NCBI GenBank assembly: GCA_033064195.1
Contig: JARBJD010000044.1
Span: forward strand, 124,001-188,000
Direction: 5' to 3'
Source of the DNA: Blattamonas nauphoetae
Taxonomy: Eukaryota; Preaxostyla; Oxymonadida
Length of the DNA: 64,000 nt
Made by a program: the position numbers and the translations under genes. Positions 32,699 to 42,891 of this stretch are shown here, piece after piece (position 1 is the first letter of the stretch; every line of letters begins with the position of its first letter). The notes beneath the pieces were generated by a model. The model did not search any database and was not told where the DNA came from. It saw nothing but the letters and a program-made list of their open reading frames with translations.

Positions 32699-35131
32699 AT
32701 GATCTTGATATTCCTCTCATTTTTCTCAAATAATGCATGCATACATCATGATTGCTACCCCTCCTTTCCGATTCCTCAATACCTTTCTCATCCAAACAAG
32801 GAAATTCCATGTCTCATCGCACTGAACCAACCAATCTATTATATGAGCAATGTATCGCTAGCATCAGGCATTGCTCATGTCCAAGGAACAAGTACAACTC
32901 AAAATGTTATCCGTTCTTTGCCAAACAATTCATTCACACTCTTTGTACTCCGTTCTTTTGGCCTTCACCTTGAACATGTGTCCATTCATACTGCAGATGG
33001 TCAAATCGCTATTCTCAGCAATTTTTCGGATATTTCGTTTATCAAAAGTTCTTTTGGATTCACATCATCGGCTTCTCGTTTTTCATCGTCGAATAGCCAG
33101 CTCTCGTTCCAGAACTGCATCTTTCTTCGAACTCTGTTGCACAATCCTGCACTATTGTCTCTTTGTTCATTTAACTCATCAATTTCATTGATTTCTACGG
33201 AAGGAGAGAACATCCCAATCCCTTTGTCTTCAGCGTTGACTCTACAACTTGATTCCTCGAATTCTTTGTCTTTTTTGGATGATACATTGCCCAAAAATAT
33301 CTCAGCACCTGAGATTCAACATATATTAAGAGAATCTTACGGGATTTTGCACCACATTCTTCGTCTCTCTCACCAAGACCATCCGATTCAACGCAATGAA
33401 GACCATTTCTCATCTTCCGAATTATTTTTCTCGGAAATTGGCACTGATGAGAACCTGTGTGGTTCAGTGGTCCGTCCTTGTGCCACTCTCAATGCCACAT
33501 TGACCCACTGTTCCTCAGAGACAACAAGAATTCATTTCTCATTCAACACAACCACATCACCCATTCAATTTCTCTCCCCAATTATTCTCCAAGGTCGAGG
33601 CAACCCTTTTATTTTCACAACAAACAAGCCAACGGACTCATCGCTCCAAACCTTCACACTTCGAGCACATTCATCATTGAATGACATCACCATCGACTTC
33701 ACATCGTCGACACATCCGACTCTCTTCCACGTTCAAGGATGCCAGTGCTCTCTCCGAAAGGTCTCACTCATTGGGAACGAATCAATGACGAAGATCTTTC
33801 AGATTGAATCAGGAGCTCTTGCTTTGGAAACCTGTGACCTGTCTCTCTCGATGTCAGATCTTTCTGATCTTGTCGGTGTTCAGGATGGATCATCACTCGC
33901 TTTCACGAACATAGTTTTTGCGAATAAGATTGCATCATCATACATGGTCGACTTTCCAGGCGGCAGTTCCACAAAGCTGGCGATCACAAACACGGGTCTC
34001 TCTCACGTGACTGTCCCATACTACTCTCCAACCATTCTCCGCCTGGTCGATTCAGAAGTCTCCCTCCTCCACTCTTCGTTCTCAACGGTGCATTATGCCC
34101 AAACCGTTCTCTCTTCCTCGATCAACCAACGCTCATATCCTGTCTGTGTGGAGACGTCTCGGTCTGCCTTTGCTCATGTGGAAGCATCCACCATCATCAT
34201 CCATCAATCTTCGTTTGTACATCTCTCTCCGGTCCCATTTTATTTCTGGTCTGTCTCAGCAGAAATCACAGAAACAATCTTTCATAACAATTCTCCAAGT
34301 CCAGATTATCCATCCTTTCAAAACAGCATCTCCTGCAACGGTGACAGCCGTGTGAGACTGGATGATGTTACCACGATCGGAAGTGATCGATCGATGTGGA
34401 TGTCACAAGATGATTCTTGCATCATCAGTCACGATTCAGATGATGTCTCATTCACATACCCCGTTCTCTCATCGTCAGGTCGTTCTGGCGAGTCTCTTAG
34501 TCTCTGGGGGCATAATCTGATTCCATGTTCACTCCGCGTGATTTTATTCAATCAGACATCACACGGCAATCAGGACGAGCAGACAGTCATGGAATGTCTC
34601 TCTGTCAACTTGGTCAATGATACTGGTCTTGAATGCACTATCCCATATTTCATTTTGAAGTCTCCCCTCGAAGAGTGGAGAGCAATGGTTCAACTTCGAC
34701 TCAACAATATCACAACTGTTGACTCCAACTCGATTGTTGTTATCGCACAACGAAAGGCAACGGCATCAGCGGCTGACCTCGCTGCTCTGGGCGTCTGCAT
34801 CGTCATCGTGGTGATCCTTACCATCGTCGTCGCCATTTTCATCATCGTGTTTTTCTATGTCCTGAGAAAACGATCAGGCGTCAAAGTCAAGCAAGATTAT
34901 CTTCAACAGCAACGCTTTGCCGCTCTTGAGCAAAATTCTGTCCATCAGCCGAATCTCCATCGTGAATTACGCACTCCGACATTCCTCTCTCCTCCCCCTT
35001 CGAGACGCTCGCGGCACAGAAATCTTTGCTTCCGTCATCAACTTCCCCAAGTCGATCCCCCAGAGCCACCCAGCCAAGAAATGATCACAATCACCCCAAC
35101 ATTTCTGGACCAACAAACCCTCCTCAATTAG
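32699..35131 (+). CDS. Predicted type I membrane protein with beta-helix-like ectodomain
   Basis: One frame of 810 residues. The N-terminus MILIFLSFFSNNACI reads as a signal peptide. Residues about 50-680 are rich in Ser, Asn, Phe and Ile, with recurring strand-like units (FTLFVLRSFGLHLEHVSIHT, DISFIKSSFGFTSS, LSFQNCIFLRT). They resemble right-handed parallel beta-helix (pectin-lyase-like) surface proteins of protists. A GTDENLCGSVVRPCATLNAT motif sits midway; such motifs recur in large protist surface families. A single hydrophobic span, LAALGVCIVIVVILTIVVAI, starts near residue 694. It is followed by a basic cytosolic tail of about 95 residues. The ligand and role are unknown. The tail may be altered by splicing, since an alternative frame stays open to 35208. 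Confidence 0.7.
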   Translation: MILIFLSFFSNNACIHHDCYPSFPIPQYLSHPNKEIPCLIALNQPIYYMSNVSLASGIAHVQGTSTTQNVIRSLPNNSFTLFVLRSFGLHLEHVSIHTADGQIAILSNFSDISFIKSSFGFTSSASRFSSSNSQLSFQNCIFLRTLLHNPALLSLCSFNSSISLISTEGENIPIPLSSALTLQLDSSNSLSFLDDTLPKNISAPEIQHILRESYGILHHILRLSHQDHPIQRNEDHFSSSELFFSEIGTDENLCGSVVRPCATLNATLTHCSSETTRIHFSFNTTTSPIQFLSPIILQGRGNPFIFTTNKPTDSSLQTFTLRAHSSLNDITIDFTSSTHPTLFHVQGCQCSLRKVSLIGNESMTKIFQIESGALALETCDLSLSMSDLSDLVGVQDGSSLAFTNIVFANKIASSYMVDFPGGSSTKLAITNTGLSHVTVPYYSPTILRLVDSEVSLLHSSFSTVHYAQTVLSSSINQRSYPVCVETSRSAFAHVEASTIIIHQSSFVHLSPVPFYFWSVSAEITETIFHNNSPSPDYPSFQNSISCNGDSRVRLDDVTTIGSDRSMWMSQDDSCIISHDSDDVSFTYPVLSSSGRSGESLSLWGHNLIPCSLRVILFNQTSHGNQDEQTVMECLSVNLVNDTGLECTIPYFILKSPLEEWRAMVQLRLNNITTVDSNSIVVIAQRKATASAADLAALGVCIVIVVILTIVVAIFIIVFFYVLRKRSGVKVKQDYLQQQRFAALEQNSVHQPNLHRELRTPTFLSPPPSRRSRHRNLCFRHQLPQVDPPEPPSQEMITITPTFLDQQTLLN

Positions 35132-35374
35132 AGAGATCTTCTCTCGGCGACAATGACGTCAGCAACGGAGTTACACACTTGAGTCGTTTTCGACTGGGAT
35201 TTCGGTAGAGTCATGTTATGGGTAGGTTTTCATTCCTCTCTATTTCTGACAATAATAGTTTATCACGAATGATAAGTGGTTGTGAGTTCTCACTCTCGAA
35301 TTGGAGAACCAATCTTCAATATTCAATAATTTTGAGTCATATTTTGAGAATGACTAAATGAAAATTAAAAAATA

Positions 35375-35812
35375 ATGGACATACTTTTTTTCGAACGTCA
35401 TGAAACAAGCAAAATAACGCAATCAATTTCGACTCCGAGGCAGGAATGGAGAGAGTGGCGGGCAAATGTGGGAATGAACCTTAACGAAGTCGGAATGAAC
35501 AAGACATTTGGAGAAAGAGTTGAAGATGAGAATGCCAAACCGGGAGAAGCAACAAACAATTACTCTTTATATGATGCACAATCTATTTCAGATGATACCT
35601 TGCTTGATAATTTTGTCTTAAAGAGGACCAAATCATTATACATACTACGTTCGTGTGAACCCGAAATTCCCTATGAAAATCTCTCACTTTATGGTCGTTC
35701 CAACCTACATCTACCATTGGACTGGACAGAGAACATCGGGAATTCTTCAAATTTTTGGAGAATGGGAGTTAATCAGTGGAATGAGAGAAAATGGAAAAGA
35801 TTTCGTTCATAA
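35375..35812 (+). CDS. Small hypothetical protein
   Basis: An ATG-initiated frame of 145 residues with a mixed, charged composition, ending in SNFWRMGVNQWNERKWKRFR. I recognise no family. Its end overlaps the 3' end of the opposite-strand gene by about 40 bases if that gene is spliced as proposed. A second plus-strand frame (35655-35864) overlaps its 3' half and looks equally open, so an intron could change the C-terminus. Treat it as weakly supported. Confidence 0.35.
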   Translation: MDILFFERHETSKITQSISTPRQEWREWRANVGMNLNEVGMNKTFGERVEDENAKPGEATNNYSLYDAQSISDDTLLDNFVLKRTKSLYILRSCEPEIPYENLSLYGRSNLHLPLDWTENIGNSSNFWRMGVNQWNERKWKRFRS

Positions 35813-37102
35813 CGAGAGTTGGGGGTGCCCATACTGTTCTTCTCCTGACGGACGATCGTTGTGAACAGTTCTACACTTCCTTGCTTTTCTGTGGTGGAGA
35901 ACTCGACTGCTTTTGTTCAATGGACAAGATGGAGCAGTGGTTAGAGGACCGTAAGTATAAAAGGTATGTTTCCGAACAGTGTCTGCGTCCGCATTCTTCC
36001 GTCTCTGATTGAGAGGCCGGACCCTGCTCTCGGCAGGAAGCGGACATGTTTGAACGAGGACGAGTGCAGATGCGGGGTATGTTGATGTTTGAGGGATTTC
36101 CGAGACACTTCTGAGGAAGTCGTCCCTCGAATCATCGCTGAACGGATTGGATGACACCCATCGTGGCTTCTGAAGAGACATGACGTCAAAGGGAGGAACA
36201 GGGAGTTGAGTTGACTTGATAATTTGTGCTTCAAGGGCACGGAGCCGTTCGAAGAGAGACGGATTCATCTCGATTTGATAAATGACGTTTGAAAACTGGA
36301 GATATGGCTGTTTCACACTCAAATAACGGCTTGAATCGTGAGGCAGAGGGTGAATATCATTATCCGGGAAATCGAACGGGAGTGTGGAAAGAAATGGTTT
36401 CACAACAAAATTGTCAAAAATATGGTCTAATGACAATGAACCGAACGCAGTGAAAAGTATGGAGGTTGCTTTTGCATTCAGAACAAGGGTATTTTTGTAT
36501 GGAAAGGCAGTGCGACACGATGATGAGCTCCGGTGAACGGTTTGATAAGAATCAGATTCGACATGGTGATTGCTGAGAAGATGTGGATTCCGATTGTAAA
36601 TTGCATGTGCAGTGCCAAATTTATCGAAAACATCAAAGCGTGGAGGACTTTTTTCGTTCTGGAAGAAGTTATGGAAGAGAGATGAGTGGTCGATTGTTTG
36701 ATCGATGTATTGATCCACAACATCCTCTTCCGATGAATAAAGGTCTTCCAAAAACGTTTCAGATTCTTCCACACAAACACATTCTCGGTGGAGAATGAAA
36801 ATTGGTGTTTCGATGTGGAAGAGCGGTGTTGGTGAGTCTTCCTGAGACAGTTGATGAACTCGGATTGGTTTGCTTGAAAGTGGAGACCAAGATCGCACAC
36901 TTGTTGTTTGAGATGTATGATATGTGTGATAAATTGGTTCTTTCTTTTCTAATTGTTTATCTGGAATTGAATCGGTTGTGTCGGGTTCATCGTGGGGTAT
37001 GTCGGAGAAATTTTGGCTTGGAAAGAAAAGACTGAACAATATGATTGCAAGGAAAACGATACAAGAGATAGAGGCAATGCGTGACTGCAGGAAGTCGTCC
37101 AA
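35773..37102 (-). CDS. N-terminally membrane-anchored protein, unknown
   Basis: The frame is open from above 37102 down to 35807 (about 431 residues). A single hydrophobic segment, ISCIVFLAIILFSLFF, lies near residues 12-28, followed by an acidic linker, so a type II (lumenal or extracellular C-terminus) topology is likely. No in-frame ATG lies ahead of the anchor, so the true start may be in an upstream exon. Near the 3' end a 43-base GT-AG intron (35907-35949) would replace the last residues by VEFSTTEKQGSVELFTTIVR and end at 35773. I favour this because the replaced tail looks less protein-like. I see no glycosyltransferase or protease motif. Confidence 0.55.
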
Positions 37103-37397
37103 ATATTGAGATGAACAGATTGAGGAGAAGATGAACAGAGAAGTTGAAGCTGATGGTGGTGAATGTATGAAAAATGATAAAAAATTGAATGAAAATACTC
37201 TCGTTTAATTCCTGGACCTATTGGAAGAGTTACAGTTGAGAATAGATCAAGATATAGGAGAAAAAAATGCATACAAAATTTCATCAATACAACATTCATA
37301 AATGGACATATAGAAAGGAGAAGAGTGAAGTAGACGAGTGATGGATTGATTTGCATGTGAGTCTCTGAAGTGTGGCCTTTAATTTTTTTATTTAGAT

Positions 37398-39878
37398 ATG
37401 TCTGAATCTCAACAGGTTATGTCTGCACATGAAGAAAGAAAAAAACTTCAAGAACGGTTACAACTCGAAAGACGCAATCTTCCCGTGTTTCAAGCAAAAT
37501 CTCAAATCCTCGAAGCCGTGGAGAAGAATCAGTTCCTCGTTCTCGTTGGGGAAACTGGCTCCGGAAAAACCACACAAATTCCTCAATTCCTCCACCATTC
37601 TCGATTGTATACTAACGTTATTTCTCAAGATAAAGCCCAACATCGTTCTGCTAGACATGATAAACGTATGATGATTGCAGTTGTCCAGCCTCGCCGTGTA
37701 GCTGCCATTAATGTAGCCAACCGGGTTAGTCAAGAGATGGGGTGTACAGTTGGATCATATGTTGGATATTCTGTTCGATTTGAAGAGAAATATCGAATGG
37801 GCACAACAGCAATCAAATATTTGACGGGTGGCATGCTTCTTCGAGAGGCACAATTAGATCCAATGTTATCTGACTATTCCATTGTTATTCTTGATGAAGC
37901 CCATGAACGGACAGCCCAATTTGACATCCTTCTCGGGTTGTTGAAGTCGATCGCATCATTACGTCCTCTAAAGCTTATTGTGATGTCAGCTACGATTGAG
38001 GCCGAGAAATTTGCTCACTACTTAAACAATTGCGATATTTTTTTCGTTGGAGGACGACAGCATCCAGTCACTACGTTCTATTCAGTCCTTCCTCAAACAG
38101 ATATCATCGATGCAACAGTCACCACCATCCTCCAACTTCACGTTGATAAACCAGCACCTTCACTTTTACACGAAGAGTCAAAAACGAGACGTTCTGGGGA
38201 TATTATTGCATTCTTGACAGGACAAGAAGAAATCGAAGAAGCCATCTTTGAAATCACGTCTCGAGCGAAAGAAAGAATGATTCGAATCGAGTCAGATTCT
38301 CACGTCGAAGGTGATGAGCTCGCGACCGTTCCTCTCGCCCACAGTGATGACATTTCACTCAGTCTTGAACTCCTCCCGCTCTACGCAGCCCTCCCGTTCG
38401 ATCGCCAACAACGAGTTTTTGAAGTTTCGTCTGATCTCCACACTCGGCGTGTCATCATCTGCACCAACATCGCTGAGGCGTCTGTCACTGTTCCTGGTGT
38501 GTCATATGTTGTGGACTGCGGCTTCTCCAAAATGAAGTACTACATCCCTGGGTCATCAATCGAAGTCCTTCAGGCCAAGCCCATTTCAAAGGATTCAGCA
38601 CTTCAACGGGCTGGGCGAGCTGGTCGTGAAGGACCCGGCGAGTGTTTTAGACTTTACCCAGAAACCGAATTCTCCAAGCTCACACAGCACACCATTCCAG
38701 AAATTGTCCGCGTTTCGCTCACATCATTGTTCCTGACAATGAAGTCGATTGGGATTGAAGACATCTATTCTTTCGACTTCATCGATATGCCATCTTTGAG
38801 CTCCCTCGAGAAGGCTGAAAGCTCACTCTTGTCGTTAGGTGCGTTGGAGCGTCCTCCCCCCTCAAAAAAAGCATCCCTCATGAACCCGGTTCATCCGATC
38901 ACAACTGTGACATCTCCGCTCGGCCAGGCAATGTCGATTCTCCCGATTGAACCGCACTATGCTCTTTCAGTTGTTGTGTCCCCTCTCTTTGACTGTCAAA
39001 GTGAAATCCTGGACATTGTTGCCATGTTATGCAGTGAGAATTTGTTTGTTGTGAAGCACGGGAAGGAGTCGTCTGATGACCAGGATCACGAACAAGGCTA
39101 CGCAGCCTTTTCCTCCGAGCGCCTCAAGAAACAGTTCGATTTTGATCAGAACAAAAACGAAGGGTCTCAAGACGGCTCAGACCATTTGCTTCTTCAGAGG
39201 ATTTATCAAGCGTACACGTCTTCGGCATCTCGTTCGGTGAAGTGGTGCCGGGTTCGGGGGTTGAACAAGAGATCCTTGGATCGGGCAGTGAGGATTCGTG
39301 AGCAGCTTGCACGCTACTCTCTCCAAGTTGACAAAATAGTGCATTCTGAAACTACAACTGATCAGTCTCCTGAGATCCATTCTCTCAAACATGAAACCGC
39401 AAAGGAAAAACGGGCAAAACCCTCTCCTGACACGTCGTTCTGGTCTCCTTTGCCCAGCGAATTTGTCAACGTCACAACTCCTTCATCTGAACGAATCCTG
39501 AAATGTCTTCTTTGTGGATTATATATGAACACAGCCACTCTCATTCCTGGAAAGAAAAACGAGTATCAGACGTCATCGAGTTCAATGCCAATCTCGATCC
39601 ACCCATCTTCGTCTCTGGCTGCTGCCGCCCTTGAGAAGGAGAAAATGATGAAACGGGAGCAATTCAAAGAACGGCAAGCCTCCCGAAAGGGTGTCGACTA
39701 CTCCTCCCCGTTCCTCTTGAACATGGGCAGTGTTTATCCAGAGGCACTCATGTTCAGTGAGTTGGTGGCAACAAAGAAGTTGTACCTCAGAACTTGTTCT
39801 GGCATCAACCCAGAATGGGTCGATATTGTTCGAACAATCAATTTGTCAGACTGTCTTCGAGAATTTTCCCACCATTGA
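37398..39878 (+). CDS. DHX33: DEAH-box RNA helicase, DHX33-like
   Basis: A single-exon frame of 826 residues. The motifs of a DEAH helicase occur in order: Walker A GETGSGKT (51-58), VVQPRRVAA, TGGMLLRE and DEAH (166-169). Next come MSAT, FLTGQEEIE, TNIAEASVTVPG and QRAGRAGREG, then the winged-helix/ratchet and OB-fold region ending IHPSSSLAAAAL...LVATKKLYLRTC. GRQHPVTTFYSVLPQTD and SIEVLQAKPISK are closest to DHX33 wording rather than PRP43/DHX15, DHX8 or PRP2. DHX33 acts in nucleolar rRNA synthesis and ribosome biogenesis. The ordinary Thr of TNIAETSIT is Ala here (TNIAEASVT). It is convergent with the next gene, 111 bases between stops. Confidence 0.88.
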   Translation: MSESQQVMSAHEERKKLQERLQLERRNLPVFQAKSQILEAVEKNQFLVLVGETGSGKTTQIPQFLHHSRLYTNVISQDKAQHRSARHDKRMMIAVVQPRRVAAINVANRVSQEMGCTVGSYVGYSVRFEEKYRMGTTAIKYLTGGMLLREAQLDPMLSDYSIVILDEAHERTAQFDILLGLLKSIASLRPLKLIVMSATIEAEKFAHYLNNCDIFFVGGRQHPVTTFYSVLPQTDIIDATVTTILQLHVDKPAPSLLHEESKTRRSGDIIAFLTGQEEIEEAIFEITSRAKERMIRIESDSHVEGDELATVPLAHSDDISLSLELLPLYAALPFDRQQRVFEVSSDLHTRRVIICTNIAEASVTVPGVSYVVDCGFSKMKYYIPGSSIEVLQAKPISKDSALQRAGRAGREGPGECFRLYPETEFSKLTQHTIPEIVRVSLTSLFLTMKSIGIEDIYSFDFIDMPSLSSLEKAESSLLSLGALERPPPSKKASLMNPVHPITTVTSPLGQAMSILPIEPHYALSVVVSPLFDCQSEILDIVAMLCSENLFVVKHGKESSDDQDHEQGYAAFSSERLKKQFDFDQNKNEGSQDGSDHLLLQRIYQAYTSSASRSVKWCRVRGLNKRSLDRAVRIREQLARYSLQVDKIVHSETTTDQSPEIHSLKHETAKEKRAKPSPDTSFWSPLPSEFVNVTTPSSERILKCLLCGLYMNTATLIPGKKNEYQTSSSSMPISIHPSSSLAAAALEKEKMMKREQFKERQASRKGVDYSSPFLLNMGSVYPEALMFSELVATKKLYLRTCSGINPEWVDIVRTINLSDCLREFSHH

Positions 39879-39989
39879 CTCTTTTCCCGATTTTGCACAT
39901 TTCATGAAGAATGAAAAGGAGCCGGAACTTAAACGATAAGGTAACATTGACAAAAGAGCAATAAAGACATCTTCAGACGGAGAGAACGG

Positions 39990-42807
39990 TCAAGTATTCT
40001 TCTTCTGTTTTGGGGGAATCGGCACTGGCACAAAATCTGTCATTAACATAACACTTTCCACATTTGCTCGTGCAAAGAGTGGGAGGAGAGCTCCATATGC
40101 TCGGAGACAGCTACTTTCAGAATTGAATTCTGCGACCATCTTTTCACGTTTATCGGCAAATCTTCGAAGAAAATGGACACGACCGTATTTGTTGAGAAGC
40201 CGACGAACAGCAAACTTCTCGGCCAACGTTGTAAGCATCAGAGACTTTTGAACCCATTCAAATGTCGGTCGTGTGGTTGGAGACGAGAAGAGATCACAGA
40301 ACTTGTTCCACACATTGATCTGGTCGAGTGACTCTGCCCCTTTGAATTTGTATGTGAACCGGCTGGGATCCGGTGGGGGATTGTTCGACGCCGATGATGA
40401 CGATGTTGAAGTGCCGGATGACATCGATTCTGAGATGAATGTAAATTCCATCATTGGAACTTCTCTGTCCAGGCCATGGATCCTTTGAATACCAAATCGC
40501 CGTCCAGATGGATTGGACGATGATGTTTCTGTTGGGATGGATTTCAGATGAACAGAGAGGGCTGACGAACTGGAGTTATGAGATGATGACTGAGTCGTTA
40601 GTGTTGTGTATGATGTTGTCATGGATGATGATCCATAGCTGGAAATACTGCTTGCGTCACGAGGAGTGAATTGAATGGATTTCTGCTTTTTGGGATTCGA
40701 CTGCACGTAAGGTGTTGGTTGATGAGTGTCCTTTGGCTGTGATCGTGAAGAACCAGTCGTATTGCGGCTAGTTGAGCCTTGGTGCGATGAATTAGACGAC
40801 GGCTGAGGAGTGTTGGTTGTCGTTTGGCTGTCGTACATGCTGCTCGAGGTCTGCTGCCCTGAATGTGTGAAGGTGGACTGTGATGAAGTGTTTTGAGAGG
40901 TGTGTGAGGTAAGAGATGGCAACCCCGTAGAGAGATCCGAGTTTGTCTGAGTAGAGATTGTTGGAAAGGTCGAATCTTGGGTGTTGAGAGGTGATGGTTC
41001 CGAAGTTGAGAGTGTTGTAGGGATTGATGATGTTTGACTGATACTGGAGTTGGTTGTATTTGTGGGCTGACTTGGTGTTCCAGCCGAGGCTTCTGAAGAT
41101 GGCAACGATGTGAATCGAGAGGAGCGGAAGGGTGTGGATAACGTTGTCGATGAGAATGAAGATCCAACAGTTGGAAGTTGGTCTGTTCCGGAAGTGTCAT
41201 TGGATGTGGAAGGATGAGACACTCCTTGGCGTGTGGTTGACGACTGTGAAGAATCTGTGAGAGGGAGTGTCGACGAAAAATTTGACGAAAAGCTTGAAGT
41301 CTGAGTTGACTGTGGAAGAGTCTTTTGAGCAAAGGACGAGCCGTTCGATGAGTTAGTGAGGGGGAGTGACGAATTTGTCAATGGTGTGAGCGATGGCCCT
41401 GATGTACCACCACTTGCTGTTATGGTCGACAGAAAAGATGATGGCTGTGTCGATGAATTTGGAAATGTTTTCGAAGATCTTGAGAGAGAGAAACTCGTTG
41501 TGGTCCCAGAAATGAGTGTGGATGGATGAGTTCCCGATGTGAACGACGACAAACTGCTCAATCGAGTTGAGATGGAGTCCAGCATGTCACTAAGTTCGAG
41601 CGAGCTGGAGAAGTCCGTATGGAATGTTGATGAATCAACAGAGTAAGTGCGAGAGCCCGATCGAGAACGGTTCTTTTGTTGGCTATCGGAAAGTCCGTCC
41701 TTCCTGTCCGAGTCTCCAGAGCGTGCTCGGGACGAACCCTTTCGATGGCGATGATGTTTTGATGAGCGATGGCTGCTCGAAGTCGGTTGTGTTGCTGAAT
41801 TTTCAAGCATTTTGTCGGTTTTTCTGTGTCTCCGATGGCGAGAGGACTTGTCTGTGCGTGGCTGCCCATGTGCATCCTCTTCATCTGAGAGGTTGAGCAT
41901 GGATGAGATTGACAGAGAAAAAGAAAATGACGATGTCCCATATTCTGAGTCTGTCGTTGTGCGGAAATTTCTGCTACTATTTGAGGTTGATGAATTGAAC
42001 AGTGTCGATTTGTGGCTTTTTCGAGAGCGGTGGATCACTTCAGGATCGAGAACATAAACAAACTTGGGCTGCTCCGTAAAGTTGGATTCACATTGAAATC
42101 TGGTTGACCCAGAACGAATACCGGGACCTCTCACTGATAACGATCCCAAATCCGGAGGGATATTATCCCCTTCTTCAAAGAATAGCGAAACAGAAAAATC
42201 TATCCCCCCCTCCGCAGGTATGACTCCATCTTTTGGAAAGACAGTGAGATAGCGACTGAGGTCATGATCATCAATCACAAACGGATAGTCAATCGAATAT
42301 AAAGACTGAAAATGATAAGTTTTCGTGATTCTGAGAGATGTCAAGAATTTGAAGAGCTACCTTTTCTTTGGTAATACTGACCCAAAACTAATGATCGTTG
42401 GAAGTAGTTGCGCTGAATATGTTGGACAAATCTCAATTGGTATGTTTAATTCCTTCAGACATGAATTGAAGAGATGAAAAAACGAAGGCTTCCACGGTAA
42501 TGCTGATAACATCTTGATGTTTGGCATACTCTGTCGGAGTGTAGGTTGATTTGATAATTTTATTTTCACCAACACAAAGAGCACCCTCGAATATGATGAG
42601 TAGAGATAGATTATGAGATCAAGTGAAATAGCAGACTCGAGGTTGGACAAAAATAGCCATCTCGATTTTTTTGGCGAGACGGACCTGAAAGGATATGGTA
42701 TTCTTGCTGATGTTGTCTATTGTGAAATTGACGGGTTGTTTGATGTTAAGTTGGGAAAAGTAGAGAGAGAAGCTATCTGGCTGAACTTTAATGGGGGCTG
42801 ACACCAT
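39990..42807 (-). CDS. ASH-domain (Hydin-like Ig) protein with long Ser-rich insert
   Basis: Four exons (42807-42637, 42585-42484, 42452-42361, 42330-39990; introns 51, 31 and 30 bases) encode 901 residues. The N-terminus begins an ASPM-SPD2-Hydin-type domain: IKVQPDSFSLYFSQLNIKQP, FTIDNISKNTISFQVRL, then FVQPRGALCVGENKIIKSTY. A second unit follows: LLPTIISFGSVLPKKRITKT with YSIDYPFVIDDHDLSRYLTV and FPKDGVIPAEGGIDFSVSLF. Such domains occur in ciliary and centrosomal proteins. Residues about 270-700 are extreme Ser/Thr low complexity, and the last 150 residues are helical and basic (VQKSLMLTTLAEKFAVRRLL). The frame joins strongly support this splice pattern. The start is 84 bases from the divergent WD-repeat gene. 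Confidence 0.72.
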
Positions 42808-42891
42808 CGATGAACAACCAATTCGAGAAAAGTCGAGAAATTACAGTTCAAGTGGAAATGAGATGATCTACTCACCATTTTTTCTGTTTGA

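Noticed and set aside
35655-35864. MBOAT-like or other acyltransferase segment (HFMVVPTYIYHW)
   Set aside because: Resemblance is limited to a few residues in an overlapping short frame; there is no second motif.
36949-37356. Minus-strand hydrophobic open frame upstream of the anchored protein
   Set aside because: It overlaps the start of that gene in another frame and no splice with correct phase joins the two.
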